Source: Prochlorococcus sp. AG-363-B11 (GTDB taxonomy: Bacteria > Cyanobacteriota > Cyanobacteriia > PCC-6307 > Cyanobiaceae). Taken from it: a DNA stretch of 64,000 nt. A program made the translations under genes and the position numbers. This document shows, one piece after another, positions 55,277 through 64,000 of this stretch. Location of the stretch: NCBI GenBank assembly GCA_003278425.1, contig QCFE01000010.1, positions 1 to 64,000 of the forward strand. Reading direction: 5' to 3'. The notes under the pieces are model-generated. The model was not told the origin of the DNA. It did not search any database and saw only the letters and a list, made by a program, of their open reading frames with translations. Each line of letters starts with the position of its first letter. Positions within the stretch are counted from its first letter, which is position 1.

Positions 55277-57340
55277 TTAGGCGATCAATGTTTCTTTATC
55301 TTGATTAGAAAGAGCACAACGTTGCTTATCTAAAAAATGCATATGCTTGCGTTCTGCATAATATAAATCTTGAAATTTCAAAGCTTCTACATTTAACTTT
55401 TCAAACATTTCTTCTATTTTGCTTTCCATATCAAATTTCTCGTTGGGATGCTTCTGTTCTTGTTCAATAAGTGCAGAAATACATGTCTCCAGGGTTTCTA
55501 ATCTCTGTCCACTCCATGCTTCAATAAGATGTCTACACCGTTTAAGCGATTTCTGTCTTTCTAAAACAGCCAGTGTACCTCTTAACTGTTGAAGGGGCTG
55601 CTGAATTAATGCTAATTGGAATTCATTAGGTTCTAAAAAACGCGCCAAGATTGAATTTAAAGAGGTATTGTTATCAGAAACAAATTGATCTAAAAGCTCT
55701 TTCGAAAGATCAATTTCCGACAACTGCTCAGAATCACTTTGACCCCTCCTAATGGATTCAAAGTTTTCTGCACCTACTACCTTCTCCTCAAAATCACTAA
55801 TAGCAGCCCAAAGCAATCGATGATGATGCAATGCAAAATCTTCAAGTTCTCTCTGTTTTAATTCCACGCGAATAGTTTCTCGATGTTGAGGGCAATGCAA
55901 ATAAATCTGAAGAATTTGAGCTTCAAGTCGCTCTCTTAAACTGACTTCACTTGGGAGAGCATGTCGGCTTGATCTACCATGCCAACGATGTCCCTTAATC
56001 TGATTCCGTAAATCCTCTTCCAATTGCAAAGCAAGGCGTGCTTGCCCCCCACTTAACAATTCAGCAACTTTTTGTAGGTAATGTGATCGTAGTGCTGATT
56101 GTGGGAGTTTAACTAACAATTGAACCAATCCACTGACTGCTCGTTGAAAATCGTCTGCTTTCTTAAGATCACTATCCCTTAAGACTTGCTGTATTTGCCA
56201 ATCAATCCAAAGAGGGGCATTATCGATAAGAATCTTATAATCCAAAGAAGAATGGTCTTGAAGATATTCATCGGGGTCTTTAGAAGAAGGTAATTGTAAA
56301 ACTCTTAACTCCAATTGGCCATGCATAGCAAGTTGTTCAACTTCGCCAATAGCTCTATTAGCAGCACGAACGCCTGCGCGATCAGTATCAAAATTAAGGA
56401 TGATGCATTTACTATCACTACAACGGCATAGCTGTTTAATTTGTTGACTACTAAGAGCAGTACCTAAGGCTGCGACAGAATTTGAAATGCCTGCAGAATG
56501 TAGAGCTATAACATCAAAATAGCCTTCAACAACAACAGCTTTATCAGCTTTACGTATCGCATTTGCAGCTTTATCTAAACCAAAAAGATGCTTACCCTTT
56601 TCAAACACATCTGTCTCTGGGGAATTAAGGTACTTTGGATCTGAACCGTCAAGGCTTCGACCACCAAAGCCTATAACCCGACCTTGTCGATCATTAATTG
56701 GAACAATTAGACGATTTCTAAAACGATCATAAAAACCATTTTGACCTTTACGTGGAATTACCAACCCAGCATCTAATAACAATTCAGACGAAATTCCTTC
56801 AACTTGACTCATATGCTTAATTAACCCATCCCATCCTTCAGGTGCATAACCAAGATCAAAACTATCAATAATTCCTTTGCTTAATCTCCGGGTATTAATC
56901 AAATATTCAAATGCCCTGGTTCCAGAAGGAGTCTTTAATTGATCACAAAACCACCCTTTTGCCAAAGCCAGGACATTGTAAAGGCTTTCCTTTCGAGAAA
57001 GCTCTTGACGGAAACGTTCATGTTGTGGTCCATCTAATGTCTCAATAGGTAATTGATATTTCCTTGCCAAATCAAGAACTACATCAACAAAACTTTGCCT
57101 TTGTAGCTCCATAAGAAACTTGATAGAGTTTCCACCTGCTCCGCAAGAAAAGCAAAAGTAAAACTGCTTAGAAGGGGAAACAGTCATCGAAGGTCTACTG
57201 TCATCATGAAAAGGACAAATCCCTACAAACTCCTTCCCTTTTTTCTTTAAAACAACGTGCTCGCCAACGATCTCCACAATGTCCGCTTTTTCTTTAACGG
57301 CGTCTAAAGTACGTGGATGAATACGAGGATTTCCCATCAC
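55277..57340 (-). CDS. dnaG: DNA primase
   Basis: 687 residues. N-terminal zinc-binding domain has CPFHDDSRPSMTVSPSKQFYFCFSCGAGG (split: CPFHDDSRPSM and FCFSCGAGGNSIKF; CxxH...CxxC). The RNA-polymerase core has IVPINDRQGRVIGFGGRSLD and the Toprim EGYFDVIALHSAGISNSVAALGTAL with DTDRAG. The C-terminal helicase-binding region is long and helical. It synthesises primers for replication. Convergent with the 54649 gene. Confidence 0.96.
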   Translation of the reverse strand: MMGNPRIHPRTLDAVKEKADIVEIVGEHVVLKKKGKEFVGICPFHDDSRPSMTVSPSKQFYFCFSCGAGGNSIKFLMELQRQSFVDVVLDLARKYQLPIETLDGPQHERFRQELSRKESLYNVLALAKGWFCDQLKTPSGTRAFEYLINTRRLSKGIIDSFDLGYAPEGWDGLIKHMSQVEGISSELLLDAGLVIPRKGQNGFYDRFRNRLIVPINDRQGRVIGFGGRSLDGSDPKYLNSPETDVFEKGKHLFGLDKAANAIRKADKAVVVEGYFDVIALHSAGISNSVAALGTALSSQQIKQLCRCSDSKCIILNFDTDRAGVRAANRAIGEVEQLAMHGQLELRVLQLPSSKDPDEYLQDHSSLDYKILIDNAPLWIDWQIQQVLRDSDLKKADDFQRAVSGLVQLLVKLPQSALRSHYLQKVAELLSGGQARLALQLEEDLRNQIKGHRWHGRSSRHALPSEVSLRERLEAQILQIYLHCPQHRETIRVELKQRELEDFALHHHRLLWAAISDFEEKVVGAENFESIRRGQSDSEQLSEIDLSKELLDQFVSDNNTSLNSILARFLEPNEFQLALIQQPLQQLRGTLAVLERQKSLKRCRHLIEAWSGQRLETLETCISALIEQEQKHPNEKFDMESKIEEMFEKLNVEALKFQDLYYAERKHMHFLDKQRCALSNQDKETLIA

Positions 57341-57440
57341 TTGATTATGCAGGACATAATGTAATTGTTCTGAATCTAGTTATGAGTCTTAAGTTCATTG
57401 CAAGAATTATAAAAAATAGTCCTGACAATTCTCGCGCTAA

Positions 57441-58346
57441 GTGAAAAAAGAACATCTTATGAGATTGGAAGGATTAAGTAAAGATGAAAGAAAAACAAAT
57501 GGGGTTATCTTCCTGATTGGTAGCGCCCTAGCTTTCAGCCTTATGACGGTCTGTATAAAACAACTTAAGGGCCGCCTCCCAGTTGCAGAGCTTGTCTTTT
57601 TCAGATCAATCTTCAGTCTTTTTATAACAAGGCTAATTATGATCAATGCAGGAATATCCCCTTGGGGCATCAACAAAAAGCTCCTTGTATTGAGAGGAAT
57701 ACTAGGAACAGGGGCACTCTTTTTTATCTTCAAAGCCATTAACTCTCTACCGCTGGCCGCTGCAACTATCATTCAATACACATACCCAACTTTTACAGCA
57801 TTATTGGCATGGTTAATATTGGATGAGGCTATAAAAAAAAGAATTCTAATTGCAATATTACTCGGATGGATTGGAGTACAAGTTGTAGTCCACCCTTTCT
57901 CGGACAATTCATACACGAGCCAATTTTCCATTTCATCAATAGGGACCGCTTTATGTGGCGCTTTACTTACAGCACTGGCCTACATCACAGTCAGGAAGCT
58001 ATCGAAAGAAGAGCATAACCTGGTAATTGTTTTTTATTTTCCATTAGTTTCAATTCCAATAACTCTGCCTTTTCTAATTAAACAAGGTGTCTTCCCATCA
58101 GGGAGAGATTGGTTATGGCTTTTAGGGATAGGAGTATTTACGCAACTAGGACAGATGCTCATAACTAAAGGGCTTAGCATCTTACCTGCCGGTTTTGCAG
58201 GATCTATAAATTACAGCCAAGTCCTATTTTCAAGTATCTGGGGAATAGTATTTTTCTCAGAGCCTTTGACGGTTTATATAGTCATGGGAGCAACATTTGT
58301 TTTAGGCGCAACATTAATTTCGATTAGCGATTTGCCAAATTTCTAA
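57441..58346 (+). CDS. EamA/DMT superfamily permease
   Basis: 301 residues with ten transmembrane helices in two EamA repeats. Typical features are GSALAFSLMTVCIKQLKG and AELVFFRSIFSLFI in repeat one, and the paired ATIIQYTYPTFTALLAWLILDE and GFAGSINYSQVLFSSIWGIVFFSEPL in repeats one and two. Exports or imports a metabolite at the cytoplasmic membrane; substrate unknown. Divergent from dnaG with about 100 bases between. Confidence 0.85.
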   Translation: MKKEHLMRLEGLSKDERKTNGVIFLIGSALAFSLMTVCIKQLKGRLPVAELVFFRSIFSLFITRLIMINAGISPWGINKKLLVLRGILGTGALFFIFKAINSLPLAAATIIQYTYPTFTALLAWLILDEAIKKRILIAILLGWIGVQVVVHPFSDNSYTSQFSISSIGTALCGALLTALAYITVRKLSKEEHNLVIVFYFPLVSIPITLPFLIKQGVFPSGRDWLWLLGIGVFTQLGQMLITKGLSILPAGFAGSINYSQVLFSSIWGIVFFSEPLTVYIVMGATFVLGATLISISDLPNF

Positions 58347-58371
58347 TAAAATAAAAAAAAAACATAAGATC

Positions 58372-58785
58372 ATGAAATTTTTACTAGCAGCGGTTTTCGC
58401 TTTAGGCTTCTATTCAAGCGCAGTAGCCGACGAGTCTCACGCTGGGTACTCACGGACCCGAAACTGCTCACGTAACGAATATAGAGAAGAATATTTTCCT
58501 GGGACAGAGGATTCTCCTGGATATGTAAAAAGTTGGACTGAAAGTGTTGAAGTTCCATGTGGCGGTGGTCACGGTCACTCACATTCACATTCACACTCCC
58601 CAACAGTTAGAAGTCCGATCCCTCAGAACGTAGATACAAATGATTGCAGTGATGGAAAAATTGCTGGTGGTTTACTAGGTGGGGCTGCGGGTGCTGCAAT
58701 GTCCAGAGGCAGTGGTCGCTGGTGGGCAATTCCTATAGGTGCAGTTGCTGGCAGTGCTATTGGTTGCGAAGCCGCAGGAGGATAG
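58372..58785 (+). CDS. Exported His-rich glycine-zipper protein
   Basis: 137 residues: a signal peptide (MKFLLAAVFALGFYSSAVA), a Cys-containing beta region (NCSRNEYREEYFPG, EVPCGGGHGHSHSHSHSP), then a C-terminal glycine-zipper hairpin GKIAGGLLGGAAGAAMSRGSG...AIPIGAVAGSAIGCE as in 17 kDa outer-membrane-like antigens. The short His run may bind metal. Located 24 bases before ruvA. Probably outer-membrane or periplasmic. Confidence 0.7.
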   Translation: MKFLLAAVFALGFYSSAVADESHAGYSRTRNCSRNEYREEYFPGTEDSPGYVKSWTESVEVPCGGGHGHSHSHSHSPTVRSPIPQNVDTNDCSDGKIAGGLLGGAAGAAMSRGSGRWWAIPIGAVAGSAIGCEAAGG

Positions 58786-58809
58786 ACAGAGCTTTAACTA
58801 AAGACTCTC

Positions 58810-59484
58810 ATGATCAGCTGGTTAAAAGGCGAAATAGTTGACACTTGGGTGCATGCATCTAGGACAGGATTAGTCATTTCCTGTTCAGGAGTTGGTTATG
58901 AGGTACAAATACTTAAAAGGGATATAGAGTTAATAAATGAAGAGAAAGAAGTAATCCTTTGGACTCATCAAATACAAAGGGAAGATTCTTCATGCTTAAT
59001 AGGCTTTCTTGAAAAAACCGATAGGGATTTATTCAGGAAATTGATAACTGTTAGCGGAGTAGGGACTCAATTAGCCATAGCTCTACTAGAAAGCAAGGAA
59101 GCAAATAAACTTGTTGAGGTAATTACCCAGAAGAGAGTTGATCAATTAATCAAGTGTCCTGGGATAGGGAAAAGAATAGCTGAAAGGTTAGTAGTTGAAC
59201 TCCACAACAAACTTTTAGATTTTTCTTGTACAACTCTTAATACAAAGCCAACTGGGTCTCTTGGAGAAGGAAATCTACATATCAACATTGCAAATGAAGT
59301 AAAAAGTGCACTGATCAATCTGGGCTATGAAGAAACAGAAATCGAAAATGCTTTAAGAAAATATGAAAAAAGTGCAAATTGTAGTTTATCTAAAACTATC
59401 GAGGCAGGGCAAGCACCTCAAATTCCTGATTTTGACACCCTTTTCAAACAAAGTCTTATTATAATAAATACAGAGACTAGATAG
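58810..59484 (+). CDS. ruvA: Holliday junction DNA helicase subunit RuvA
   Basis: 224 residues. OB-fold N-terminus (MISWLKGEIVDTW), helix-hairpin-helix pairs VSGVGTQLAIALLE and CPGIGKRIAERLVVELHNKL, and a C-terminal third domain EVKSALINLGYEETEIENALRKY that contacts RuvB. It holds the four-way junction during branch migration. RuvB is elsewhere. Confidence 0.95.
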   Translation: MISWLKGEIVDTWVHASRTGLVISCSGVGYEVQILKRDIELINEEKEVILWTHQIQREDSSCLIGFLEKTDRDLFRKLITVSGVGTQLAIALLESKEANKLVEVITQKRVDQLIKCPGIGKRIAERLVVELHNKLLDFSCTTLNTKPTGSLGEGNLHINIANEVKSALINLGYEETEIENALRKYEKSANCSLSKTIEAGQAPQIPDFDTLFKQSLIIINTETR

Positions 59485-59548
59485 ATTGCTGCTTGACGAG
59501 TTAGATTAAGTAATCATCAAGTTTTCACACAGAAATCCCCATAAAAAC

Positions 59549-59818
59549 ATGGCTCTCAATACTCAAGAAAAGCAAGAAATCATCAACAAACATCAAACCC
59601 ATGGCACGGATACAGGCTCTGCTGAAGTACAAGTTGCCATGTTAAGCAAAAGAATCTCACAACTAAGCTCGCACCTGCAAAATAACAGTCATGACTTTTC
59701 TTCGAGGCAAGGCTTGTTAAAAATGATTGGCCAACGGAAAAGATTACTTAATTACGTAAAACAAAAAAGTCAAATCCGTTATGATGAATTGGTGACAAAG
59801 CTAGGCATTCGTGGTTAA
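59549..59818 (+). CDS. rpsO: 30S ribosomal protein S15
   Basis: 89 residues, the standard length. [38 protein letters not shown] (split: [19 protein letters not shown]) and [18 protein letters not shown] are the S15 signature. Binds 16S rRNA in the platform of the small subunit. Between ruvA and the PAM68-like gene. Confidence 0.97.
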   Translation: MALNTQEKQEIINKHQTHGTDTGSAEVQVAMLSKRISQLSSHLQNNSHDFSSRQGLLKMIGQRKRLLNYVKQKSQIRYDELVTKLGIRG

Positions 59819-59842
59819 GCATTAATTACATTAATCCCCTTA

Positions 59843-60259
59843 GTGAAAATGAAAGATGAGAAAAGCTTTGAAAACAACAAAGAAACTACTAGGAAGGATA
59901 AATTAACTAAATCAGAAAAAATAAAATCAAAGCCTAAACGTGAATCATTTATACCTAAGCCTATTGCAAATAGAATGGCAAGAAGAATTATATTTACGAC
60001 TGGAATCCCAACACTCTTAGGAATGGGGATTTTTGTTTTAAGTTACGTAGTTATTGTAAAAGGGATCGCAGAAATACCGCCCTCACTAACTCTAACTAGC
60101 TCAGCGTTATGTTTCTTTATAGGACTATTAGGATTAAGTTATGGCATACTTTCAGCAAGCTGGGAAGATTCTCCAGGCAGCCTTCTTGGATTAGAACATA
60201 TAGGTCCAAATATACAAAGAATGCGAAGTGCTTTTAAGAAACCATCACCTAAAGAATAG
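59843..60259 (+). CDS. PAM68-like photosystem II assembly protein (DUF3464)
   Basis: 138 residues. The first 50 are basic and disordered-looking, then IPKPIANRMARRIIFTTGIPTLLGMGIFVLSY with two transmembrane helices (60-80 and 88-108), typical PAM68/DUF3464. In plants and cyanobacteria this family helps insert chlorophyll or assemble CP47-containing photosystem II. It follows rpsO by 24 bases and nearly touches the convergent dnaE. Confidence 0.85.
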   Translation: MKMKDEKSFENNKETTRKDKLTKSEKIKSKPKRESFIPKPIANRMARRIIFTTGIPTLLGMGIFVLSYVVIVKGIAEIPPSLTLTSSALCFFIGLLGLSYGILSASWEDSPGSLLGLEHIGPNIQRMRSAFKKPSPKE

Positions 60260-60261
60260 CA

Positions 60262-63200
60262 TTAATTTACAAGACTTTTGCTACAGCTAGCATGAAAAGA
60301 GTTTTGACGGAGAGATTCAATTAATGCATTAGGGTCTTTAACACAAAACTGGTGACCTAATCTTACATAACTTATACTATTATTAGATTTAATTGCTGCT
60401 ACAACAGGAACTTTTACACCAAGTTCATCCTTGCTAGGTCTATGCTGGTAAATGCATTCTCTTAGCTTATGCTGATATTCAATACTACTAATTTGATCTT
60501 TCATCAAGTCAATTAAAACAAACCTCATTTCATCTATTAAGCGACAATCTTCTACTATTAGTTGAACATTTTCATCTCTTCTGTCAACTGATGCCCAAAC
60601 TAATAATCGAGCTTCTGTTAACAAGTGGTCAGACAATCTGTAAAAACTCTTAGGAAAAACTACTGCCTCACATGAACCAGTCAAATCTTCTATCTGAAGA
60701 ATCGACATCTTGTCACCTTTGCGAGTAGTTACTACTCGCATTTCTTTAATCATAACGATTACACTAACTTTAGATTTATCAGACTGGTCATCTAAATTAA
60801 CAAGACTAATTGGCGCTATAAGTTTTGCAGATTCAGCAAGTTGTTTTAAAGGGTGGTCAGATAAATAAAACCCAAGTAATTCTTTCTCCAACCTAAGCTT
60901 TTCAATTGGTGGATAATCACTCACATCAGCTCCTTTGGGCGCAGAAGTAATATCACGTTTATCGTCTTGATCGGAAGAAGTTGAAGACAAATCGAAAAGA
61001 TTGCCTTGCCCACTTGCCCTATCTCTAGCTCGAGAACCAGCCCAATCAATAATTAAATCTAAATCTGCCATTAACTGTGCTCTATTGCCTCCGGAGTCAA
61101 AAGCATCAACTGCACCACAATGAATCAATGACTCTAGGCTTCTCCTATTTAAAAGATTAGTAGGTATTCGATCGCAAAGATCAGCCAAAGAGCTAAATGG
61201 ACCATTGTCATTCCGAGATTTTATTAATTGCCTAATAGCACCATCTCCAAGATTTCTTACAGCTGATAAACCAAAAAGGATGCGATCTTCTGTAGGGGTA
61301 AAATCGATTCCAGAAGAATTAATATCAGGAGGAAGAACTTCAATCCCCATAGAATTACAATTTGCTATATATCTTTGAATCTTTTCACTTGATCCAGCAT
61401 TAACTGTTAACAAAGCTGCCATATAAGCAACAGGATAGTGAGCCTTTAAATATGCAGTTTGATAAGTAACAGCACCGTAAGCTGTAGAGTGGCTCTTATT
61501 AAAACAATATTCAGCAAAGAGAACCATTTGGTCAAATAAATTATTAGCTATTTTTGGATCAACTCCCTTTTTATCTGCTCCATTCACAAAAAGTCCTCGA
61601 TGCTTTTGCATTTCAGCAACTTTTTTCTTACCCATTGCTCTTCTTAATAAATCTGCTTCTCCCAAAGAATAGCCTGCTAAATCCTGAGCTATTTTCATAA
61701 TTTGTTCTTGGTAAATCATGATCCCATATGTTTCACTTAAAATTGGAGCCAAAGATGAATGTGGGAAATCAATCGCCTCACGTCCATGTTTACGGTTTAT
61801 AAATTTTGGTATAAGGCCAGCATCTAAAGGTCCTGGTCTATATAAAGCAAGTATCGAAGAGATATCTTCTAAAGAAGAAGGTTTCAAATCTCTTACTATT
61901 TGTCTCATACCACTAGATTCAAGTTGGAAGATTCCCTCCAGATCCCCCCTAGATAAGAGGTCATAAGTTTTTTTATCTTCAAGGCCCAAATCATTTAGAT
62001 CTACTCTTTCTCCAATCGACTCTTCAACAAGATTCACAGTTCTTTGAAGCATTGTCAAATTCTTAAGTCCTAAAAAATCCATTTTTAGTAGACCCAAGGA
62101 TTCGATATCTTCCATAAAATATTGAGTAATTATTTGTCCATCATTGTTTCTCTGCAATGGTACTAATTCATCCAATGGATCAGATGCAATAACAACACCA
62201 GCCGCATGAACACCAAAAGTTTTATTAGTGCCTTCAATACGAATGGCCATATCTATCCATTTCTTAACCATAGGATCATTTTCATATTTAGATCTAAAAT
62301 CTGTACTTGGAGAATCCTTCCCAATCATCGCAGAAAGTTTTGCCGGCTTTCCTCGAACTACAGGTATTAACTTTGCCAACTGATCTGCATCTCTATAGGG
62401 AATATCCAAAACCCTTGCGACATCTTTAAGCACGGCCTTTGATGTCATCCTATTAAAAGTAATTATTTGGGCAACTTTATCCTCTCCATAACGCCTAGTA
62501 ACATAATCAATTACTTCACTACGTCTATCTATACAGAAGTCAGTATCAATATCAGGCATAGATTTCCTCTCAGGATTAAGGAATCTTTCAAACAAAAGAC
62601 CATTTTTTACAGGGTCTATATTTGTTATGCCTAGCGCATAAGCAACTAAAGAACCAGCGGCCGATCCACGGCCAGGTCCAACTGGAATTGACTGCTCTCT
62701 TGCAAATTTAATATAATCCCAAACAACTAGAAAATAAGTAGGAAATCCCATCTGATCTATTATTTTTATTTCATTTAATAGACGTTCTGAGTATTTATTG
62801 TCTACAGAATCTATAGATTCAAATCTAAGTTTTTCAACTAATCCTTTTTCAGTAACTTTACGAAGATATTCAGTTGGAGTTTGACCATTTGGTACAGGAA
62901 ATTTAGGCATTTTATATGCTCCTAATATTGAATATTCTTCTACTTTTTCTGCAACTAAAACTGTATTTGCAATTGCCTTTTTAACAACATCTTCCTCTAA
63001 ATGATCAACAAATAATTCCTTCATTTGAGTTTCAGACTTCAAATATTCAGTACCTGTATATCTAAGCCGCTTTTCTTCTTTAATTAACTTGCCTGTTAAA
63101 ACACACAAAAGAGCATCATGAGCCTCTACATCATTTTCACTTAGATAGTGAGCATCATTTGTAGCTACTAACTCAATACCTAATTCATTTGCTATTCGTG

Positions 63201-63777
63201 AAATCGCAACATTGACTATGCGATCTTCTACAGATCCATGATCTTGGATCTCTAAATAAAAATCTTCACCAAAAAGATCTTTATACCAACTTGCGACTTC
63301 TTTTGCTACATCAAAACGACCTCGTAAAATTGCCTGAGGGATTTCCCCCCCAAGACATGCAGTCGAAACAATGAGCCCCTCTGAATACTTTTTAAGCAAT
63401 TCCTTATCAATACAAGCTCTTGAAAATATTCCACGTCCACGCATCCCTTTAAGATGACTAATAGTTGTAAGTTTGACTAGATTTCTATATCCGACAGTAT
63501 TCTTAGCAAGAATTACAAGATGGTATCTTTTCTCCCTCTTAGGTTGAGGGTCATCAATGGAACCATTAATGACATACATTTCGTTCCCAATAATTGGCTT
63601 AATACCCTCCTTATTGCACAACTTCAGAAGTTCTATTGCCCCATACATAACCCCATGATCAGTTAAGGCTAGAGCAGGGAATCCAAGTTCTTTAGCTCTA
63701 GCAACCATTAAAGGCAGCTGACTAGCTCCGTCAAGAAGGCTGTAGTCGCTGTGATTGTGTAATGGAACGAAACCCAT
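60262..63777 (-). CDS. dnaE: DNA polymerase III alpha subunit, undivided
   Basis: 1171 residues. PHP domain [16 protein letters not shown] at the N-terminus, VATNDAHYL, polymerase catalytic [12 protein letters not shown] (the DxD aspartates), [41 protein letters not shown] and an OB-fold region [20 protein letters not shown]. Replicative polymerase. It is one continuous gene; many other cyanobacteria split dnaE with a trans-splicing intein, and the split is absent here. Confidence 0.97.
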   Translation of the reverse strand: MGFVPLHNHSDYSLLDGASQLPLMVARAKELGFPALALTDHGVMYGAIELLKLCNKEGIKPIIGNEMYVINGSIDDPQPKREKRYHLVILAKNTVGYRNLVKLTTISHLKGMRGRGIFSRACIDKELLKKYSEGLIVSTACLGGEIPQAILRGRFDVAKEVASWYKDLFGEDFYLEIQDHGSVEDRIVNVAISRIANELGIELVATNDAHYLSENDVEAHDALLCVLTGKLIKEEKRLRYTGTEYLKSETQMKELFVDHLEEDVVKKAIANTVLVAEKVEEYSILGAYKMPKFPVPNGQTPTEYLRKVTEKGLVEKLRFESIDSVDNKYSERLLNEIKIIDQMGFPTYFLVVWDYIKFAREQSIPVGPGRGSAAGSLVAYALGITNIDPVKNGLLFERFLNPERKSMPDIDTDFCIDRRSEVIDYVTRRYGEDKVAQIITFNRMTSKAVLKDVARVLDIPYRDADQLAKLIPVVRGKPAKLSAMIGKDSPSTDFRSKYENDPMVKKWIDMAIRIEGTNKTFGVHAAGVVIASDPLDELVPLQRNNDGQIITQYFMEDIESLGLLKMDFLGLKNLTMLQRTVNLVEESIGERVDLNDLGLEDKKTYDLLSRGDLEGIFQLESSGMRQIVRDLKPSSLEDISSILALYRPGPLDAGLIPKFINRKHGREAIDFPHSSLAPILSETYGIMIYQEQIMKIAQDLAGYSLGEADLLRRAMGKKKVAEMQKHRGLFVNGADKKGVDPKIANNLFDQMVLFAEYCFNKSHSTAYGAVTYQTAYLKAHYPVAYMAALLTVNAGSSEKIQRYIANCNSMGIEVLPPDINSSGIDFTPTEDRILFGLSAVRNLGDGAIRQLIKSRNDNGPFSSLADLCDRIPTNLLNRRSLESLIHCGAVDAFDSGGNRAQLMADLDLIIDWAGSRARDRASGQGNLFDLSSTSSDQDDKRDITSAPKGADVSDYPPIEKLRLEKELLGFYLSDHPLKQLAESAKLIAPISLVNLDDQSDKSKVSVIVMIKEMRVVTTRKGDKMSILQIEDLTGSCEAVVFPKSFYRLSDHLLTEARLLVWASVDRRDENVQLIVEDCRLIDEMRFVLIDLMKDQISSIEYQHKLRECIYQHRPSKDELGVKVPVVAAIKSNNSISYVRLGHQFCVKDPNALIESLRQNSFHASCSKSLVN

Positions 63778-63849
63778 CAGTTCATCATACTTAGAGACTC
63801 AAGATACAGCGATCCTGTTTTTACATAACACTACATATGGTGAATCGAA

Positions 63850-64000
63850 TCAAGGATTTGTAAATTCGCAATTAGGCGCAGATTTCATAATTTCTGCAAA
63901 CTGCTCATACTGATGCGCAATTTGAAGCAGCCTTGGCTCTTCTAGAACATTTGCAATTAACTGCAGGCCAATTGGCAAACCAGAGGAATCAAACCCACAA
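63850..64000 (-). CDS. gatA: Glutamyl-tRNA(Gln) amidotransferase subunit A, 3' end
   Basis: The last 49 residues before a TGA at 63850-63852, reading [19 protein letters not shown] and then [17 protein letters not shown]; the 5' part is beyond the window. The GLPIGLQLI phrase is the conserved C-terminal strand of amidase/GatA. It forms correctly charged Gln-tRNA with GatB and GatC. It lies upstream of dnaE in the same direction, with a 72-base gap. Confidence 0.85.
   Translation of the reverse strand, partial: CGFDSSGLPIGLQLIANVLEEPRLLQIAHQYEQFAEIMKSAPNCEFTNP

Overview
The window looks like a chromosomal stretch of a marine picocyanobacterium, most likely a low-light-adapted Prochlorococcus (an SS120/MIT9211-like genome is my inference). 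The evidence is the strongly AT-rich sequence, short intergenic gaps and many overlapping genes, a Pcb antenna protein (the Prochlorococcus light-harvesting system), a tiny high-light-inducible protein, Psb28, Gun4, a lycopene cyclase, a PAM68-like protein, and an undivided dnaE. I saw no rRNA, tRNA, CRISPR array, transposase or prophage. Nearly everything is vertically inherited core or lineage-specific genome; umuDC and its neighbour look most like an accessory module.

Layout. 1-9.8 kb is a loose region: a MoxR ATPase, an exported thioredoxin-like protein, a DUF1501/DUF1800 pair, a CobW-type metallochaperone GTPase with a long His-rich repeat beside a lipoprotein with a His-rich tail, then 1.4 kb holding only very small genes (including a 32-residue Hli protein), a two-gene operon of unknowns and a lumenal pentapeptide-repeat protein. 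9.9-17.2 kb has a GMC oxidoreductase, a CbiX-type chelatase with His/Cys-rich tail, an FAD-linked oxidase and a SulP anion transporter. 17.2-20.8 kb is a methionine operon (metA, sulfhydrylase) with an AlkB-like dioxygenase. 20.9-26 kb holds two divergent pairs: a sugar-kinase-like protein plus an unassigned dehydrogenase-like protein, and a glucosylglycerol-phosphate-phosphatase-like protein plus the radical SAM enzyme ArsS; a Fur-family regulator follows. 26.6-36.5 kb contains an isochorismatase-like hydrolase, an MscS channel, a POR-like SDR, lycopene cyclase with an overlapping SDR, a degenerate GIY-YIG protein fused to membrane helices, a GST, a glutamate symporter and pcb.

37.3-52.9 kb is dense housekeeping DNA: hisS, an exonuclease, a DUF1350 hydrolase, an anti-sigma-like ATPase, gun4, mnmH, psb28 and an AI-2E family permease, then a long minus-strand run ksgA-ispE-DUF3082-a 31-residue membrane protein-pdhB-secD-secF. 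52.9-55.3 kb is an SOS-type module: a near-perfect LexA-like palindrome, umuD, umuC and an overlapping HExxH protein. 55.3-64 kb has dnaG, a drug/metabolite permease, a His-rich glycine-zipper protein, ruvA-rpsO-PAM68, dnaE and the 3' end of gatA.

The most interesting leads are the HExxH protein translationally coupled to umuC, the unassigned sugar-phosphate cluster at 20.9-25 kb, several unannotated-scale micro-genes (7498-7671, 7877-7975, 29661-29723, 36734-36889, 49615-49710), and the membrane-tethered GIY-YIG relic. All functional names are from reading motifs by eye; no database search was run.
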